Shown here: positions 40,661 to 49,270 of the stretch, piece by piece
Numbering within the stretch: position 1 is the first letter of the stretch
How the letters are laid out: the number at the start of each line of letters is the position of its first letter
DNA from: Nitrospirillum sp034653355
Lineage (GTDB): Bacteria > Pseudomonadota > Alphaproteobacteria > Azospirillales > Azospirillaceae
Direction of reading: 5' to 3'
Assembly: GCF_034653355.1 (NCBI RefSeq)
Contig: NZ_JAYEER010000003.1
Location: 372,001 to 436,000 of the forward strand
Length of the DNA: 64,000 nucleotides
Translations under genes and position numbers: made by a program
Notes under the pieces: generated by a model
The model's database searches: none
The model's input: only the letters and a program-made list of their open reading frames with translations
What the model was told of the DNA's origin: nothing

Positions 40661-41203
40661 GTGGCCTACACTTTGCGCAAGGCGACGCTGGCGGACAAGC
40701 CGGCATTGCAGGCCCTGATCCAGGCCTCCGCCCGGGGTCTCAGCGGGGACCACTACACGCCCGAGGTGGTGGAGGGCGCGCTGGCCGGCGCTTTCGGCGT
40801 GGACAGCGACCTGATCCGTGACCAGACCTATTTCGTGGCGGAGGAGGCGAACGGCCTGTTCGTCGGCTGCGGCGGATGGAGCCGGCGCATGACCCTGTTC
40901 GGCGGCGACGCTCGCCCCGACCGCAGCCCGCAGATGCTGGACCCGGCCCGCGACCCCGCGCGCATCCGCGCCTTCTTCGTCCATCCCGAGCGCGCCCGCC
41001 AGGGCATTGGCCGTGCCCTGCTGCAGGCCTGCGAGACGGAGGCTCGGGCGGCGGGCTTTCAGGCGCTTGAATTGATGGGCACCCTGCCGGGCGTGCCGCT
41101 CTACCGCGCCCTGGGCTTCCAGCCCACGGGCGAGGTGTTCCACCCCCTGCCCAACGGCCAGACCATCGCCTTCGTGCCCATGCGCAAGGAACTGGCGGCT
41201 TAG
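40661..41203 (+). CDS. GNAT-family N-acetyltransferase
   Basis: 180 residues from the GTG at 40661, chosen because AAAGGGGG lies 6 bases upstream; an ATG at 40637 is the alternative. The acetyl-CoA site is clear: IRAFFVHPERARQGIGRALL then ALELMGTLPGVPLYRALGF. Substrate unknown. Its stop overlaps the convergent PdxR-type gene by 4 bases. Confidence 0.85.
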   Translation: MAYTLRKATLADKPALQALIQASARGLSGDHYTPEVVEGALAGAFGVDSDLIRDQTYFVAEEANGLFVGCGGWSRRMTLFGGDARPDRSPQMLDPARDPARIRAFFVHPERARQGIGRALLQACETEARAAGFQALELMGTLPGVPLYRALGFQPTGEVFHPLPNGQTIAFVPMRKELAA

Positions 41204-42645
41204 CCCCGGCGGATCGCCGTCGCCAGAATGCGGACGGCCGGGTCCATGGCGGCCTCCACCGTGCCGGCGAAACCCAGGACGAAACCGCCGGCGGGCGCAC
41301 CGCCGTGATAGTAGGCGGACAGGGGCGCCGCTTTCACCCCCCGCGCCAGGACAATTTGGGCGATGGCTCCGTCGTCCCCCGGAGCCCGCAGCCGTGCCAC
41401 CAGGTGCAAGCCGGCATCCGGATTGCCGGCCGCGTCCAGTACATCGGCCGCATGATCGGCCAGGGCGGCCAGCAAGGCCTGGCGCCGGGCGCGATAGAGC
41501 GGGCGCATGCGCCGCACGTGGGCGGCCAGGCGGCCCTGGGTGATGAAGCGGGCCAGGGTCTGCTGCGTCAGTGCCGGCGCCCCCCGGTCCTGCATCCACT
41601 TGGCGTCGGTGAAGCGCCCGACCAGCGCCGGCGGCACGATCAGATAGCCCAGGCGCAGGCCCGGGGCCAAAACCTTGCTGAAGGTGCCCAGGTACAGGAC
41701 CCGCCGCCCGCCATCCAAGGTGTGCAGTGGCGTCAGCGGCCGGCCGCCATAGCGGTACTCGCCATCGTAGTCATCCTCCACCACCCAGGCGCCAGCACCC
41801 TCCGCCCAATCCAGCAGCGCCAGGCGGCGTCCCAGACTGAGCGTGGCGCCCAGGGGATATTGGTGGGTCGGGGCGACCAGGGCCAGCCGGGCGTCGGGCC
41901 GGGTGGCGAGGCCGATGGCCACATCCATGCCGTCGCCATCCACTGGCACGGGCACGACCTGCAGCCCCGCCGCCGCCAGCGCCGACCGGCCAGCGACATA
42001 GCCCGGTTCCTCAAACCAGACGGCATCGCCGGGACACAGCAGGGTGCGGGCCACCAGATCGATGCCCTGCTGGGCGCCGCTGATGACGATGACTTGGTCG
42101 GGGGTGCAGGTGATGCCGCGCGCGACCGCCACATAGTTGGCGATGGCGGCCCGCAATTCCATCGCGCCACCAGGGTCGCCATAGGCCAACAGGCCCGCCG
42201 GCCCGCCCCGCTGCGCCGCCGCCCCCGCCTTGGCCCAATCCGCCCAGGGGAACCGGTCCAAGGCGGGGATGCCAGCCGTCAAAGGCAAAGGAACCTCGGG
42301 CTGCGGCATGGCGGGGGCGTCGATCGTGCCGCTGGCGACCGGTCGCGGCGTGGCGGCGGCGGCCACATCGTCCGCCACATACATGCCGGCGCCGGCACGG
42401 GCGGCCACATAGCCTTCCGCCACCAGCCTGTCATAGGCCTGGACGACCGTGATGCGGGCCAGGCCCTGATCGCGCGCCAGTTCACGGCTGGAGGGCAGCC
42501 GCGTGCCGGCGGGCAGGCGGCCCGACAAGGCGGCGGCGCGAAAATAGGCGACGATTTGGTCCTGCAGCGAGGTGGGCGCCTGCCGGTCCAGCATCAGGCT
42601 GTTCCACAAAGGGGCGATGGCGGGCGTGGGCAGGGGGATCTCCAA
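41200..42645 (-). CDS. pdxR: MocR/PdxR-family transcriptional regulator (GntR wHTH fused to aminotransferase domain)
   Basis: 481 residues. The N-terminal GntR winged helix (TRLPSSRELARDQGLARITV, about 45-75) is joined by a linker to a fold-type I aminotransferase domain (from about 115). The PLP-lysine region is LGTFSKVLAPGLRLGYL. Such regulators sense PLP or amino-group ligands. It is divergent from paiB, with a 111-base shared region holding a MocR-type operator pattern. The exact ligand (PdxR versus TauR/GabR-like) is not determined, so the symbol is tentative. Confidence 0.85.
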   Translation of the reverse strand: MEIPLPTPAIAPLWNSLMLDRQAPTSLQDQIVAYFRAAALSGRLPAGTRLPSSRELARDQGLARITVVQAYDRLVAEGYVAARAGAGMYVADDVAAAATPRPVASGTIDAPAMPQPEVPLPLTAGIPALDRFPWADWAKAGAAAQRGGPAGLLAYGDPGGAMELRAAIANYVAVARGITCTPDQVIVISGAQQGIDLVARTLLCPGDAVWFEEPGYVAGRSALAAAGLQVVPVPVDGDGMDVAIGLATRPDARLALVAPTHQYPLGATLSLGRRLALLDWAEGAGAWVVEDDYDGEYRYGGRPLTPLHTLDGGRRVLYLGTFSKVLAPGLRLGYLIVPPALVGRFTDAKWMQDRGAPALTQQTLARFITQGRLAAHVRRMRPLYRARRQALLAALADHAADVLDAAGNPDAGLHLVARLRAPGDDGAIAQIVLARGVKAAPLSAYYHGGAPAGGFVLGFAGTVEAAMDPAVRILATAIRRG

Positions 42646-42662
42646 TACCGGAGCGCGTCCAT

Positions 42663-42709
42663 ACTGGACTTATCAGAATGTGGAAACTGGCGCTATGGAG
42701 CGATCCAGT
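42663..42709. promoter_or_regulatory. candidate MocR-type operator
   Basis: Two direct repeats, ACTGGACTTAT (42663-42673) and ACTGGCGCTAT (42686-42696), start 23 bases apart. An inverted CCAGT follows at 42705-42709. Two helical-turn-spaced direct repeats plus an inverted half-site is the known layout for MocR/TauR/PdxR operators, and the first repeat resembles the TauR-type CTGGACYTAA. It sits between the divergent pdxR-like gene and paiB. Confidence 0.6.
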
Positions 42710-42756
42710 TTGGCGGGAGACTATTTTCCTCTTGTTCCACCGGAAAGCCCGCTCCC

Positions 42757-43392
42757 ATGTACCGTCCGCCCCATTTCAAGGAAGACCGCCTGCCCGTGTT
42801 GCACCAGGCCATGGCGGCCATCGGCTTGGCCAACCTGGTGACGGTGGCGGCGGACGGGATGCCGCAAGCCAGCCCCCTGCCCCTGCTGCTGCGCGCGGAC
42901 GAGGGGCCGTACGGCACGCTGTATGGCCATTTCGCCAAGGGCAACCCGCAATGGCGGGAGACGCCGGCGGGCAGCCCGGCGCTGGCCATCTTCATGGGGC
43001 CGGACGCCTACATCACCCCGTCCTGGTACGCCACCAAAGCGGAGACGGGGAAGGTGGTGCCCACTTGGAACTACGCCACCATCCACGCCAGGGGGCCCAT
43101 CACCTTCTTCGAGGACGCTGACGCCTTGTTGGACCTGGTGGGCGGCCTGACCCACCGGCATGAGGAGAACCGTGCGGCGCCCTGGACCGTCAGCGACGCG
43201 CCCGCCGATTTCATCCAGGCGCAGCTGCGCGGCATCGTGGGCTTTCGCCTGGCCCTCACCAGCCTGGAAGGCAAATGGAAGATGAGCCAGAACCGCCCCG
43301 CCGCCGACCGTCACGGCACGGCCGAAGGACTGGCCCGGGATGGGGCCGCCGACGTCGCCGCCCGGGTGCGGGAGGGCGGCGCATCCATCTGA
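42757..43392 (+). CDS. paiB: PaiB-family FMN-binding negative transcriptional regulator
   Basis: 211 residues beginning MYRPPHFKEDRLPVLHQAM. The split-barrel flavin-binding fold is seen in YGHFAKGNPQWRET, ITPSWYATKAETGKVVPTWNY and FRLALTSLEGKWKMSQNRP, all hallmark PaiB motifs. Divergent from the MocR regulator, which probably controls it. Confidence 0.88.
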   Translation: MYRPPHFKEDRLPVLHQAMAAIGLANLVTVAADGMPQASPLPLLLRADEGPYGTLYGHFAKGNPQWRETPAGSPALAIFMGPDAYITPSWYATKAETGKVVPTWNYATIHARGPITFFEDADALLDLVGGLTHRHEENRAAPWTVSDAPADFIQAQLRGIVGFRLALTSLEGKWKMSQNRPAADRHGTAEGLARDGAADVAARVREGGASI

Positions 43393-43416
43393 CTGTTGCC
43401 GGACGTGCTCGACAGG

Positions 43417-43438
43417 TTTTTCGGCCGCGTGGCCGAAA
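43417..43438. terminator. hairpin between convergent paiB and cheZ
   Basis: TTTCGGCC/GGCCGAAA with a GCGT loop, flanked by T on one side and A on the other. Placed between two convergent genes, it may terminate either, though the U-tract is weak. Confidence 0.4.
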
Positions 43439-43529
43439 TAGAGCACTCAGCGACCGGAGAAGAAGACGAACGGGTGGAGCAGCCGCGTCAATTGGTCCCG
43501 CTCGAGAATGGGCCAGCCGCCCCCTCGAA

Positions 43530-44450
43530 TCAGTGCGCTCCTTCGAACAGGGCGTCGATTTCCTGTTGGGTGCGCAACGCGTCCGCCGACAGGCCGGTGG
43601 TGCTGGGGATGACCACGTCCTTCACCGGCGCGGCCGGCCGCGCGGCCACTGGTTGCGCCGGTGAAGCGGCGCTGAACAGGGCATCGATGGCGGTCTGTGA
43701 CGGCGCCTGCAGGGCAGGGCCGTGCAGCAGATGGGCATCGGGCCGGGCGTCGTCATGCTTGTAGGGCAGCAGCACCTCGCGCGGGGCGTCCGCCGGCGGC
43801 ATGGCGGGCGTGGTGGAGGCTTGCGGCAGGGTGCGCCACAGGCCGGTGATCACCCCCACCCGCTCCTCGATATAACTCAGGGTGTTCACGACCTTGGCGG
43901 TGCGCTGGCCGCAAATGTCCTGGAATGAACAGGCCATCATCACGTCCATGCAGGCGTTCTCCAGCGCCGTCAGCAACTGGCCGTCGACCAGGCGGCCGGG
44001 GCGCAAGCGACGCAGGGCACCGGTCATGCGCTCCACGGTGGTGAGGATGCGGTTGGTCGCCTCTTCCGTCGCGGTGACGATGGCGTCCAGTTCCGAGGTG
44101 GCGGCGCTGATGCGGTCGGCCTTGGGATCGCTGGGCTTGATGGCCGCGATCTCACGCTTCACCAGGCGGATGGTATTGGCCATGGCCTCCACCTCCGCCT
44201 TCAGGAAGGCGATTTCCGGATTGCCCAACTGGCCGCTGTTCGAGGCCGGCGCCGCGTCGGTGCGGGAGGCCGCGACCAATCGTTGGACACTGGCAACGGT
44301 GCGGCGAAGCTCATCGGCCTCCACCGAGCGGGCGCGGCGCTGAACCTCATAGAAAAAGTCCCGGCCCTTGGCCGTGGCCAGCAGGGACTTTTCCATTTGC
44401 CGGTATTCGTCCAGCGTCAGGCCGGAACTCCGGGTCGTCTGCATGCCCAT
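43530..44450 (-). CDS. cheZ: chemotaxis protein phosphatase CheZ
   Basis: 306 residues. The core helices (about 80-205) contain MMACSFQDICGQRTAKVV. Within it, Asp178 and Gln182 align with the catalytic Asp143/Gln147 of E. coli CheZ, which dephosphorylates CheY-P. A long Ala/Pro-rich linker leads to two short motifs, SQTAIDALFS (251-260) and TQQEIDALFE (294-303); the second is in the place of the CheY-binding tail. No other che genes are nearby. A start two codons later is possible. Confidence 0.88.
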   Translation of the reverse strand: MGMQTTRSSGLTLDEYRQMEKSLLATAKGRDFFYEVQRRARSVEADELRRTVASVQRLVAASRTDAAPASNSGQLGNPEIAFLKAEVEAMANTIRLVKREIAAIKPSDPKADRISAATSELDAIVTATEEATNRILTTVERMTGALRRLRPGRLVDGQLLTALENACMDVMMACSFQDICGQRTAKVVNTLSYIEERVGVITGLWRTLPQASTTPAMPPADAPREVLLPYKHDDARPDAHLLHGPALQAPSQTAIDALFSAASPAQPVAARPAAPVKDVVIPSTTGLSADALRTQQEIDALFEGAH

Positions 44451-44785
44451 AACGCCCTCTCGGAAATATGTCCCGCGGCCGGCCTGCCCCGGCGTACGGT
44501 ATTGGAGCCTATGTTCCTCATGATCATGACTTTTCCGTCAATATAGGCTTCTTCCGTAGACGTATGTATTTCAGATGAGTTTCATCTTACGCAATGTGGG
44601 TAGATACGGTCACATTTGTGATAAAAGCATCCACGTCTGCGGCGTTCGGGTACCCCGAAGCAATAAAGCGGACCGGTCTTTAGTGTATAGACGCTGCCGC
44701 CACTGGCTTGGCGGCAGGACCCTCACCCAGTGACCCTGACCGACCAGCGGTGGTAGGATCGGAACTCATTCCAGGATGGACAACC
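44451..44785. other. intergenic region between divergent cheZ and a small secreted-protein gene
   Basis: No gene seen. AT-richer than its surroundings (44500-44640), so promoters are likely. A perfect 12-bp palindrome TCATGATCATGA lies at 44518-44529, about 70 bases upstream of cheZ. Confidence 0.45.
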
Positions 44786-45070
44786 ATGCGGCCCCTGCCC
44801 CACGCCTTTCCACGGCACGTGACACGACTGACCGGCCTGCTGCTTGCCGGTGTCCTGCTGGGCGCGGCCGGCGCGGCGCTGGCGGCGGAGTCGGAGGCCG
44901 AGGCCAAGTCCGTGGCCTTGGAGGCCAACTGCAAACCCAACAAGGTGGAGGCGGTGCAGCGTTTTGTCGGCAACAATCCCGACATCGTCTACAAGATCAC
45001 CTGCCAGAACGGGAAGGACCTGGCGGTCTATGTCCGTTGCCAGGGACGAACCTGCGTCCTGGTGCGCTGA
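44786..45070 (+). CDS. small secreted protein of unknown function
   Basis: 94 residues from MRPLPHAFPRHVTRL. Signal peptide LTGLLLAGVLLGAAGAALAA with cleavage after AALA, then about 60 residues with four cysteines (NCKPNKVE, ITCQNGK, VRCQGRTC), which would allow two disulfides. Probably periplasmic. No family recognised. Confidence 0.6.
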   Translation: MRPLPHAFPRHVTRLTGLLLAGVLLGAAGAALAAESEAEAKSVALEANCKPNKVEAVQRFVGNNPDIVYKITCQNGKDLAVYVRCQGRTCVLVR

Positions 45071-45279
45071 CACCCGTGCGGTATGGCCGCCTTTTCCATC
45101 ATCGCCTGCGGTGGCCACGCCGTAGCCAGGAACTTGGCGGTGGGCGCCGACGTGGACTAGGGGGGGCACCACTGCCGCGCGACCACCTCGCGCGCATGAT
45201 CGCGGTCAACCTGATGGGGCGCCGGCAAGAAGCCGCCGGTCCCACCCCGATCGCGACCTGCCGCCCTTGACCGCCACCG

Positions 45280-46086
45280 TCAGCGGCCCCAGCCCCGCCA
45301 GGTGAAGATGGGCCGGCGCTTGGCCAGGAAGGCCTCGCGCCCCTCTTCGAAATCGATATTGCGCGTGGCCTCTTCCAGGAAAGTGGCGACGCCGGCATCG
45401 GTGATGGCCGTGGCGCCATCCTGGATAGCCTGGATCACGCGTTTGGCCGCCTGGATGGAGAACTGCGACAGACCGCACAGGGTGGCCGCGTACTCGCCCA
45501 CCGCGTCCGCCAGCGCGGCATCTTCCACCACCCGGTCCACCAGACCGATGGCTAGCGCCTCCTCCGCCCGGATCAACCGGCCACTGAATAGCAAATCCCT
45601 GGCCCGGGCGGGCCCAACATGGTCGACCAGCCGTCGCGTATCTTCGAACGGATAGACGAATCCCAGCTTGGCCGGAGTGATGCCGAACCGGGCACCGGCC
45701 CCGGCGAAACGCAAATCGCAGTGCAGTGCCAGACCGCAGCCACCCCCCACGCACAAGCCCCGCACCATGGCGATGGTGGGCTTGGGACAGCGCTCCAGCG
45801 CCAGGTTGCCGGATCGCACCGCGGCGTTGAAGCGGGCGGTACCCTCCGGCGTCGCGAACAGCGCCGCGAACTCGGCGATGTCGGCCCCGGCGGAAAACGC
45901 GCTGCCACCGGCACCGGTCAGCACCACCACCCGGACCTCGGGATCCATTGCCACCGCGCGCATGAGGCCGGGCAAGGCCAGCCACATCTCCAGCGACAGC
46001 GCGTTGTGCTTGTCCTGCCGGTCCACAGTCAGGGTGGCCACACCCTCCTTCACCGCCAGGCTGAAGCCCGGAATCCGCTCTTCCAT
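45280..46086 (-). CDS. enoyl-CoA hydratase/isomerase-family protein
   Basis: 268 residues from MEERIPGFSLAVKEG. Crotonase fold: the oxyanion-hole segment GSAFSAGADIAEF and the catalytic-region stretch GLCVGGGCGLALHCDLRFAG, then FGITPAKLGFVYP. Substrate (fatty acid or aromatic-acid CoA ester) cannot be told. Stands alone. Confidence 0.85.
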   Translation of the reverse strand: MEERIPGFSLAVKEGVATLTVDRQDKHNALSLEMWLALPGLMRAVAMDPEVRVVVLTGAGGSAFSAGADIAEFAALFATPEGTARFNAAVRSGNLALERCPKPTIAMVRGLCVGGGCGLALHCDLRFAGAGARFGITPAKLGFVYPFEDTRRLVDHVGPARARDLLFSGRLIRAEEALAIGLVDRVVEDAALADAVGEYAATLCGLSQFSIQAAKRVIQAIQDGATAITDAGVATFLEEATRNIDFEEGREAFLAKRRPIFTWRGWGR

Positions 46087-46154
46087 ACCGTCCACCCGGT
46101 GCTGAACCCGACAGCGGGGCATAGTGGCCGGGACCGGCCGGTCAGGGCAACGCC

Positions 46155-47003
46155 TTAACCCCGCAATGGACGGAAATAGCGCAGAACGGATTGCAGTTCC
46201 GTGCGCAGGCCCAAATCCTCACGCAGCCGCGCCTGCAAGGCGTTGTCGCGTTTGGCCAGGTAGACCACGTGGTCCTTGGGCGGCAGGGAGCGGTATGAGG
46301 GCTTCGCCGCCAGCGTGCCGTCATCCTGTACTGTCGACAGGAAGAAGGATGAGCGCATGAACTTGGAGAACAGCTTGTTCGCCCCTTCCGCCGGCTCCCG
46401 CGAAATGATGGAGCAGATGTAAAACAATCTAAAGTAGTAATAATTATTATAAATACGTTGCACGATAAAGAACTGCTCACTGGGAGCGGAAACCTTGGAG
46501 ATCAGCTGCTGGTCCTTGAAGCCCGCGTAAAAGTAGTTGGAAGCCTCACGGGCGAACAGCAGCGGCTTTTCCCGTTCCTGGCTGATGCGCTTGCGATAAT
46601 CGATCAGCGCGCGGCCCACCAGGGTCTGGATCATGCGCCGTTCGACGTCCAGGTCCGGCGGCAGGCCCATCAGGAATTCCATGGCGGTCAACAACTGCAC
46701 AGGATGAGTGATGGCGACGCGCTTGGCCCGGCCCTTGCCCAACAGGGACGCCTGCAGCCACTCGATCGTGTCATGCGCCTGCCAGCGCAAGCGGGTCATC
46801 ATGGGGATGGTGGAGAGGCCGCTGGCCTGCAGGAACAGGCGGAACTGATCGCGCCAGGATTTCTGCGGCAAGGTGAAATATTCCACATCCGTCAGGCGCA
46901 AGGGCGATGCCACGCTTTCCCCCGCCACCGGTTCCGGCCGGTGGTTGAGGCTGCGTCCGAAGACGACGCCTTTGGTCTTCCGTTCCCGCTCCGCCAAGCT
47001 CAT
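46155..47003 (-). CDS. uncharacterised protein
   Basis: 282 residues from MSLAERERKTKGVVFGR. Mostly helical, rich in Arg, Phe and Tyr, with an unusual tyrosine run (IYNNYYYFRLFYICSI) coded in a locally AT-rich patch near 46420-46460. No signal peptide and no motif I recognise. Divergent from the ECF sigma operon with a 300-400-base shared upstream region. A start 29 codons further upstream is open but unlikely. Confidence 0.6.
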   Translation of the reverse strand: MSLAERERKTKGVVFGRSLNHRPEPVAGESVASPLRLTDVEYFTLPQKSWRDQFRLFLQASGLSTIPMMTRLRWQAHDTIEWLQASLLGKGRAKRVAITHPVQLLTAMEFLMGLPPDLDVERRMIQTLVGRALIDYRKRISQEREKPLLFAREASNYFYAGFKDQQLISKVSAPSEQFFIVQRIYNNYYYFRLFYICSIISREPAEGANKLFSKFMRSSFFLSTVQDDGTLAAKPSYRSLPPKDHVVYLAKRDNALQARLREDLGLRTELQSVLRYFRPLRG

Positions 47004-47399
47004 GACAGCAGTCCGTCTGCCTGCACCGCCCCGTTCCCGTCCGGCCTTCACCTCACCCGCCCGCGACGCTTTGCGCGGTAATCTCCCCACGCGGGAACGG
47101 TATCATATCTGGTCACATTGATTAACTAATAGCGTGCGCTACTTCCGCGAGCGGTCCCAAGAAAATGACCTTGACCCTACCCGTCCAATCCGCCGCACCC
47201 CTAGATGGCGCAGGGTTGGCGGATGGCCTGCCGTACCATAGCCAAGTTCATGGCGCAGGCGTAGGCGACTTTTCAGGTGGCGCCTCACTTGATTCTCCGA
47301 CCGCCCGCCCCAGGCGCACAACCTAACCAGGCAAAGACCCAAGGGATGCATTGGCCCATGCCCCCGTCCTCCCCTTCCCGCAGCTCAACCGCTACGGCC
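47004..47399. other. shared upstream region of the uncharacterised gene and the ECF sigma operon
   Basis: Probably holds both divergent promoters. The 47090-47135 part is AT-rich. Part of it may be coding, because in-frame starts for the sigma factor exist at 47277 (GTG), 47346 and 47358. No ECF-type -35/-10 could be named with confidence. Confidence 0.4.
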
Positions 47400-48137
47400 A
47401 TGTCCTCGCCGGACGGTGACGGCTACGCCTATGGCCTCTCTGGCGTCCGGACCGCGATTGGTCTAACTACGCGGGTGGGAAGCCTGGTGGGGCTGCCCTT
47501 CACCCGGGACGGCAAAGGCGACCCAGTGCAGCGGAGCGATGGCCAGAGTCTGGCCACCAGCAGTGATGAATACCTGGTCGGCCGGGTCGCCCAAGGCGAT
47601 GCGCAGGCTTTCCGCGTGCTGACGGACCGGCACCTGGACCGGACGGTTACGCTGGCGCGCCGCGTCCTGGGCGGGGCGGTCGACGCCGAGGATGTGGCCC
47701 AGGAAGCCTTCATGCGCCTGTGGCAGCACGCCGAGCGTTTCCGTCCAGCCGAGGCCCGCTTCTCCACTTGGTTTTATCGAATCACCGTGAACCTGTGCCT
47801 GGACCGCAAGCGCCGGCCGGTGCACGACGCGCTGGAGAACGTACCCGAGCCGGTAGACCCATCGCTGGACGCTGTCTCCCTGGTGGAGCAGTCGGAACTG
47901 GGCCGGCTTGTTGCTCGGGCGGTCGACGATCTGCCCGAACGGCAGCGGGCGGCCATTTCCTTGTGCTATGATGCGGGTTTAAGCAATGCCGAAGCCGCCG
48001 CCGCCATGGAGGTGAGCGTCGGCGCGCTGGAAACCCTGTTGGTGCGGGCGCGGCGCGCCTTGCGGGCCACCTTGGCACCCCTGGCACCATCCGATGCCCA
48101 GGACGGTCGACGCTCACGGACGGGAGGGCCGCGATGA
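47400..48137 (+). CDS. ECF-type RNA polymerase sigma factor
   Basis: About 245 residues from the ATG at 47400. Region 2 (LVGRVAQGDAQAFRVLTDRH then GGAVDAEDVAQEAFMRLWQH and FSTWFYRITVNLCLDRKRR) and region 4 (LPERQRAAISLCYDAGLSNA then LETLLVRARRALR) are typical of sigma-70 family group IV. It has an unusually long N-terminal part before region 2. Its stop overlaps the anti-sigma ATG (ATGA). The operon with a membrane anti-sigma factor and a periplasmic sensor suggests response to an envelope signal such as metal stress. Confidence 0.85.
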   Translation: MSSPDGDGYAYGLSGVRTAIGLTTRVGSLVGLPFTRDGKGDPVQRSDGQSLATSSDEYLVGRVAQGDAQAFRVLTDRHLDRTVTLARRVLGGAVDAEDVAQEAFMRLWQHAERFRPAEARFSTWFYRITVNLCLDRKRRPVHDALENVPEPVDPSLDAVSLVEQSELGRLVARAVDDLPERQRAAISLCYDAGLSNAEAAAAMEVSVGALETLLVRARRALRATLAPLAPSDAQDGRRSRTGGPR

Positions 48138-48654
48138 TGGATGGAACGATGACGATCGCGGAGTTCGAGGATCTGGTCGATCTGCATGGCCCGGACCCTG
48201 AGTTGTGGCCGGCGGCGGATCGCCCCCGGGCGGCCGGCCTGCTGGCCCAATCGGACGCGGCGCGGATCGTGCTAACCCAGGCCCGCCTGGCCGAACAGGC
48301 GCTGACGGCCATGCCCTTGGACCGTGCCAGCGCTGAGCTGCGCCGGGCCATCCTGGCCATTCCCACTGCTTCCGCCGGCGGGCGGCCCGCGCCCCTCGGA
48401 ACGGAACACCGCTTCCCCCCACAGGGCGGGGACTGCCCGGCCGGACCCCAGCCTTCGCCGGCGGCAGCCGCGCGGTTTGGGTTGGCGGCATTCCCGCTGC
48501 CCTGGCTTCCGGGCTGGCGGCGGCTGTGGTGGGTATCGTGCTAGGGGTGCATGGCGTCTCACCCCTCGCGCTGCCGTCCGGCGACTCGCGGGCCTCCGCC
48601 ACGACGGAATATATTAAGGCCATGACTGAAATCGACACGGAGATTGGACAGTGA
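48134..48654 (+). CDS. membrane anti-sigma factor, frameshifted at a C run
   Basis: The first 95 or so codons (MTIAEFEDLVDLHGPDPELW then AADRPRAAGLLAQSDAAR) resemble short alphaproteobacterial anti-sigma proteins. The expected transmembrane helix and tail (ALASGLAAAVVGIVLGVHGV ... ending EIDTEIGQ) are in another frame. One extra C in the six-C run at 48415-48420 joins them into a 173-residue protein. That protein's TGA overlaps the GTG of the next gene, as expected for a coupled operon, which supports the restored frame. As given, the first frame stops at 48544. Confidence 0.75.
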
Positions 48655-49163
48655 CCGAGGGGCGTGCGCATTCCGACCCGGGCACTTCCCCTGGAAGCCC
48701 CACCTTGTCCAGACTGGTGATCGTCCTGCTGGCCATCTCCGTCTCGATCAATCTGTTGGTTGCGGGCATGGTCGTGGGCCAGCGCCTGGACGGCTCCCGC
48801 CCCTTCAGCCGGGTGAATGTCATGCGTGGCGACAACAACGCCAACAACAATACCCGCCCGGGCCCTTACGATCTCTTCGTGAAGAACGCGCCAGAGCAAG
48901 TGCTGCCCTTCCTGAAGGACGCCATCGCCGCCCATCAGGATCTGTCGCAGATCCAGTTGCAGCAACTACGCGATGCCCGGCGCGAAGCGGTGCAGCAGTT
49001 GAAGGCGCAACCGTTCGATGCCGTGGCCGCCAACGCCGCCTTCACCCGTGTGCGCGCCCTGATTGCTGAAATTCAGCAGAATGTGCATGAAACCGCGTTG
49101 GGCGCTTACGCCCGCGCCTACGGCCAGACACCGCCCTCCGACAGCCACGACAAGCCCCAGTGA
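48651..49163 (+). CDS. periplasmic heavy-metal sensor / CpxP-ZraP-like protein
   Basis: 170 residues starting at GTG 48651, overlapping the anti-sigma stop. One N-terminal transmembrane helix (LVIVLLAISVSINLLVAGMV), then a helical hairpin (LLPFLKDAIAAHQDL-type; QLQQLRDARREAVQQL; FTRVRALIAEIQQNVHETAL) as in CnrX/ZraP-type proteins. Probably the third component of the sigma/anti-sigma signalling operon. The His/Met content is modest, so the signal is uncertain. Confidence 0.72.
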   Translation: MTEGRAHSDPGTSPGSPTLSRLVIVLLAISVSINLLVAGMVVGQRLDGSRPFSRVNVMRGDNNANNNTRPGPYDLFVKNAPEQVLPFLKDAIAAHQDLSQIQLQQLRDARREAVQQLKAQPFDAVAANAAFTRVRALIAEIQQNVHETALGAYARAYGQTPPSDSHDKPQ

Positions 49164-49270
49164 GGGCGCCACGGCTTCGCCACAGCCCATATGACGCCGC
49201 TTGCCCTGGCCCACCGCCCATCGTCTATGATCCTCGGCGCATGTCCTGAGGACGACGGAAGGATGGCCAC

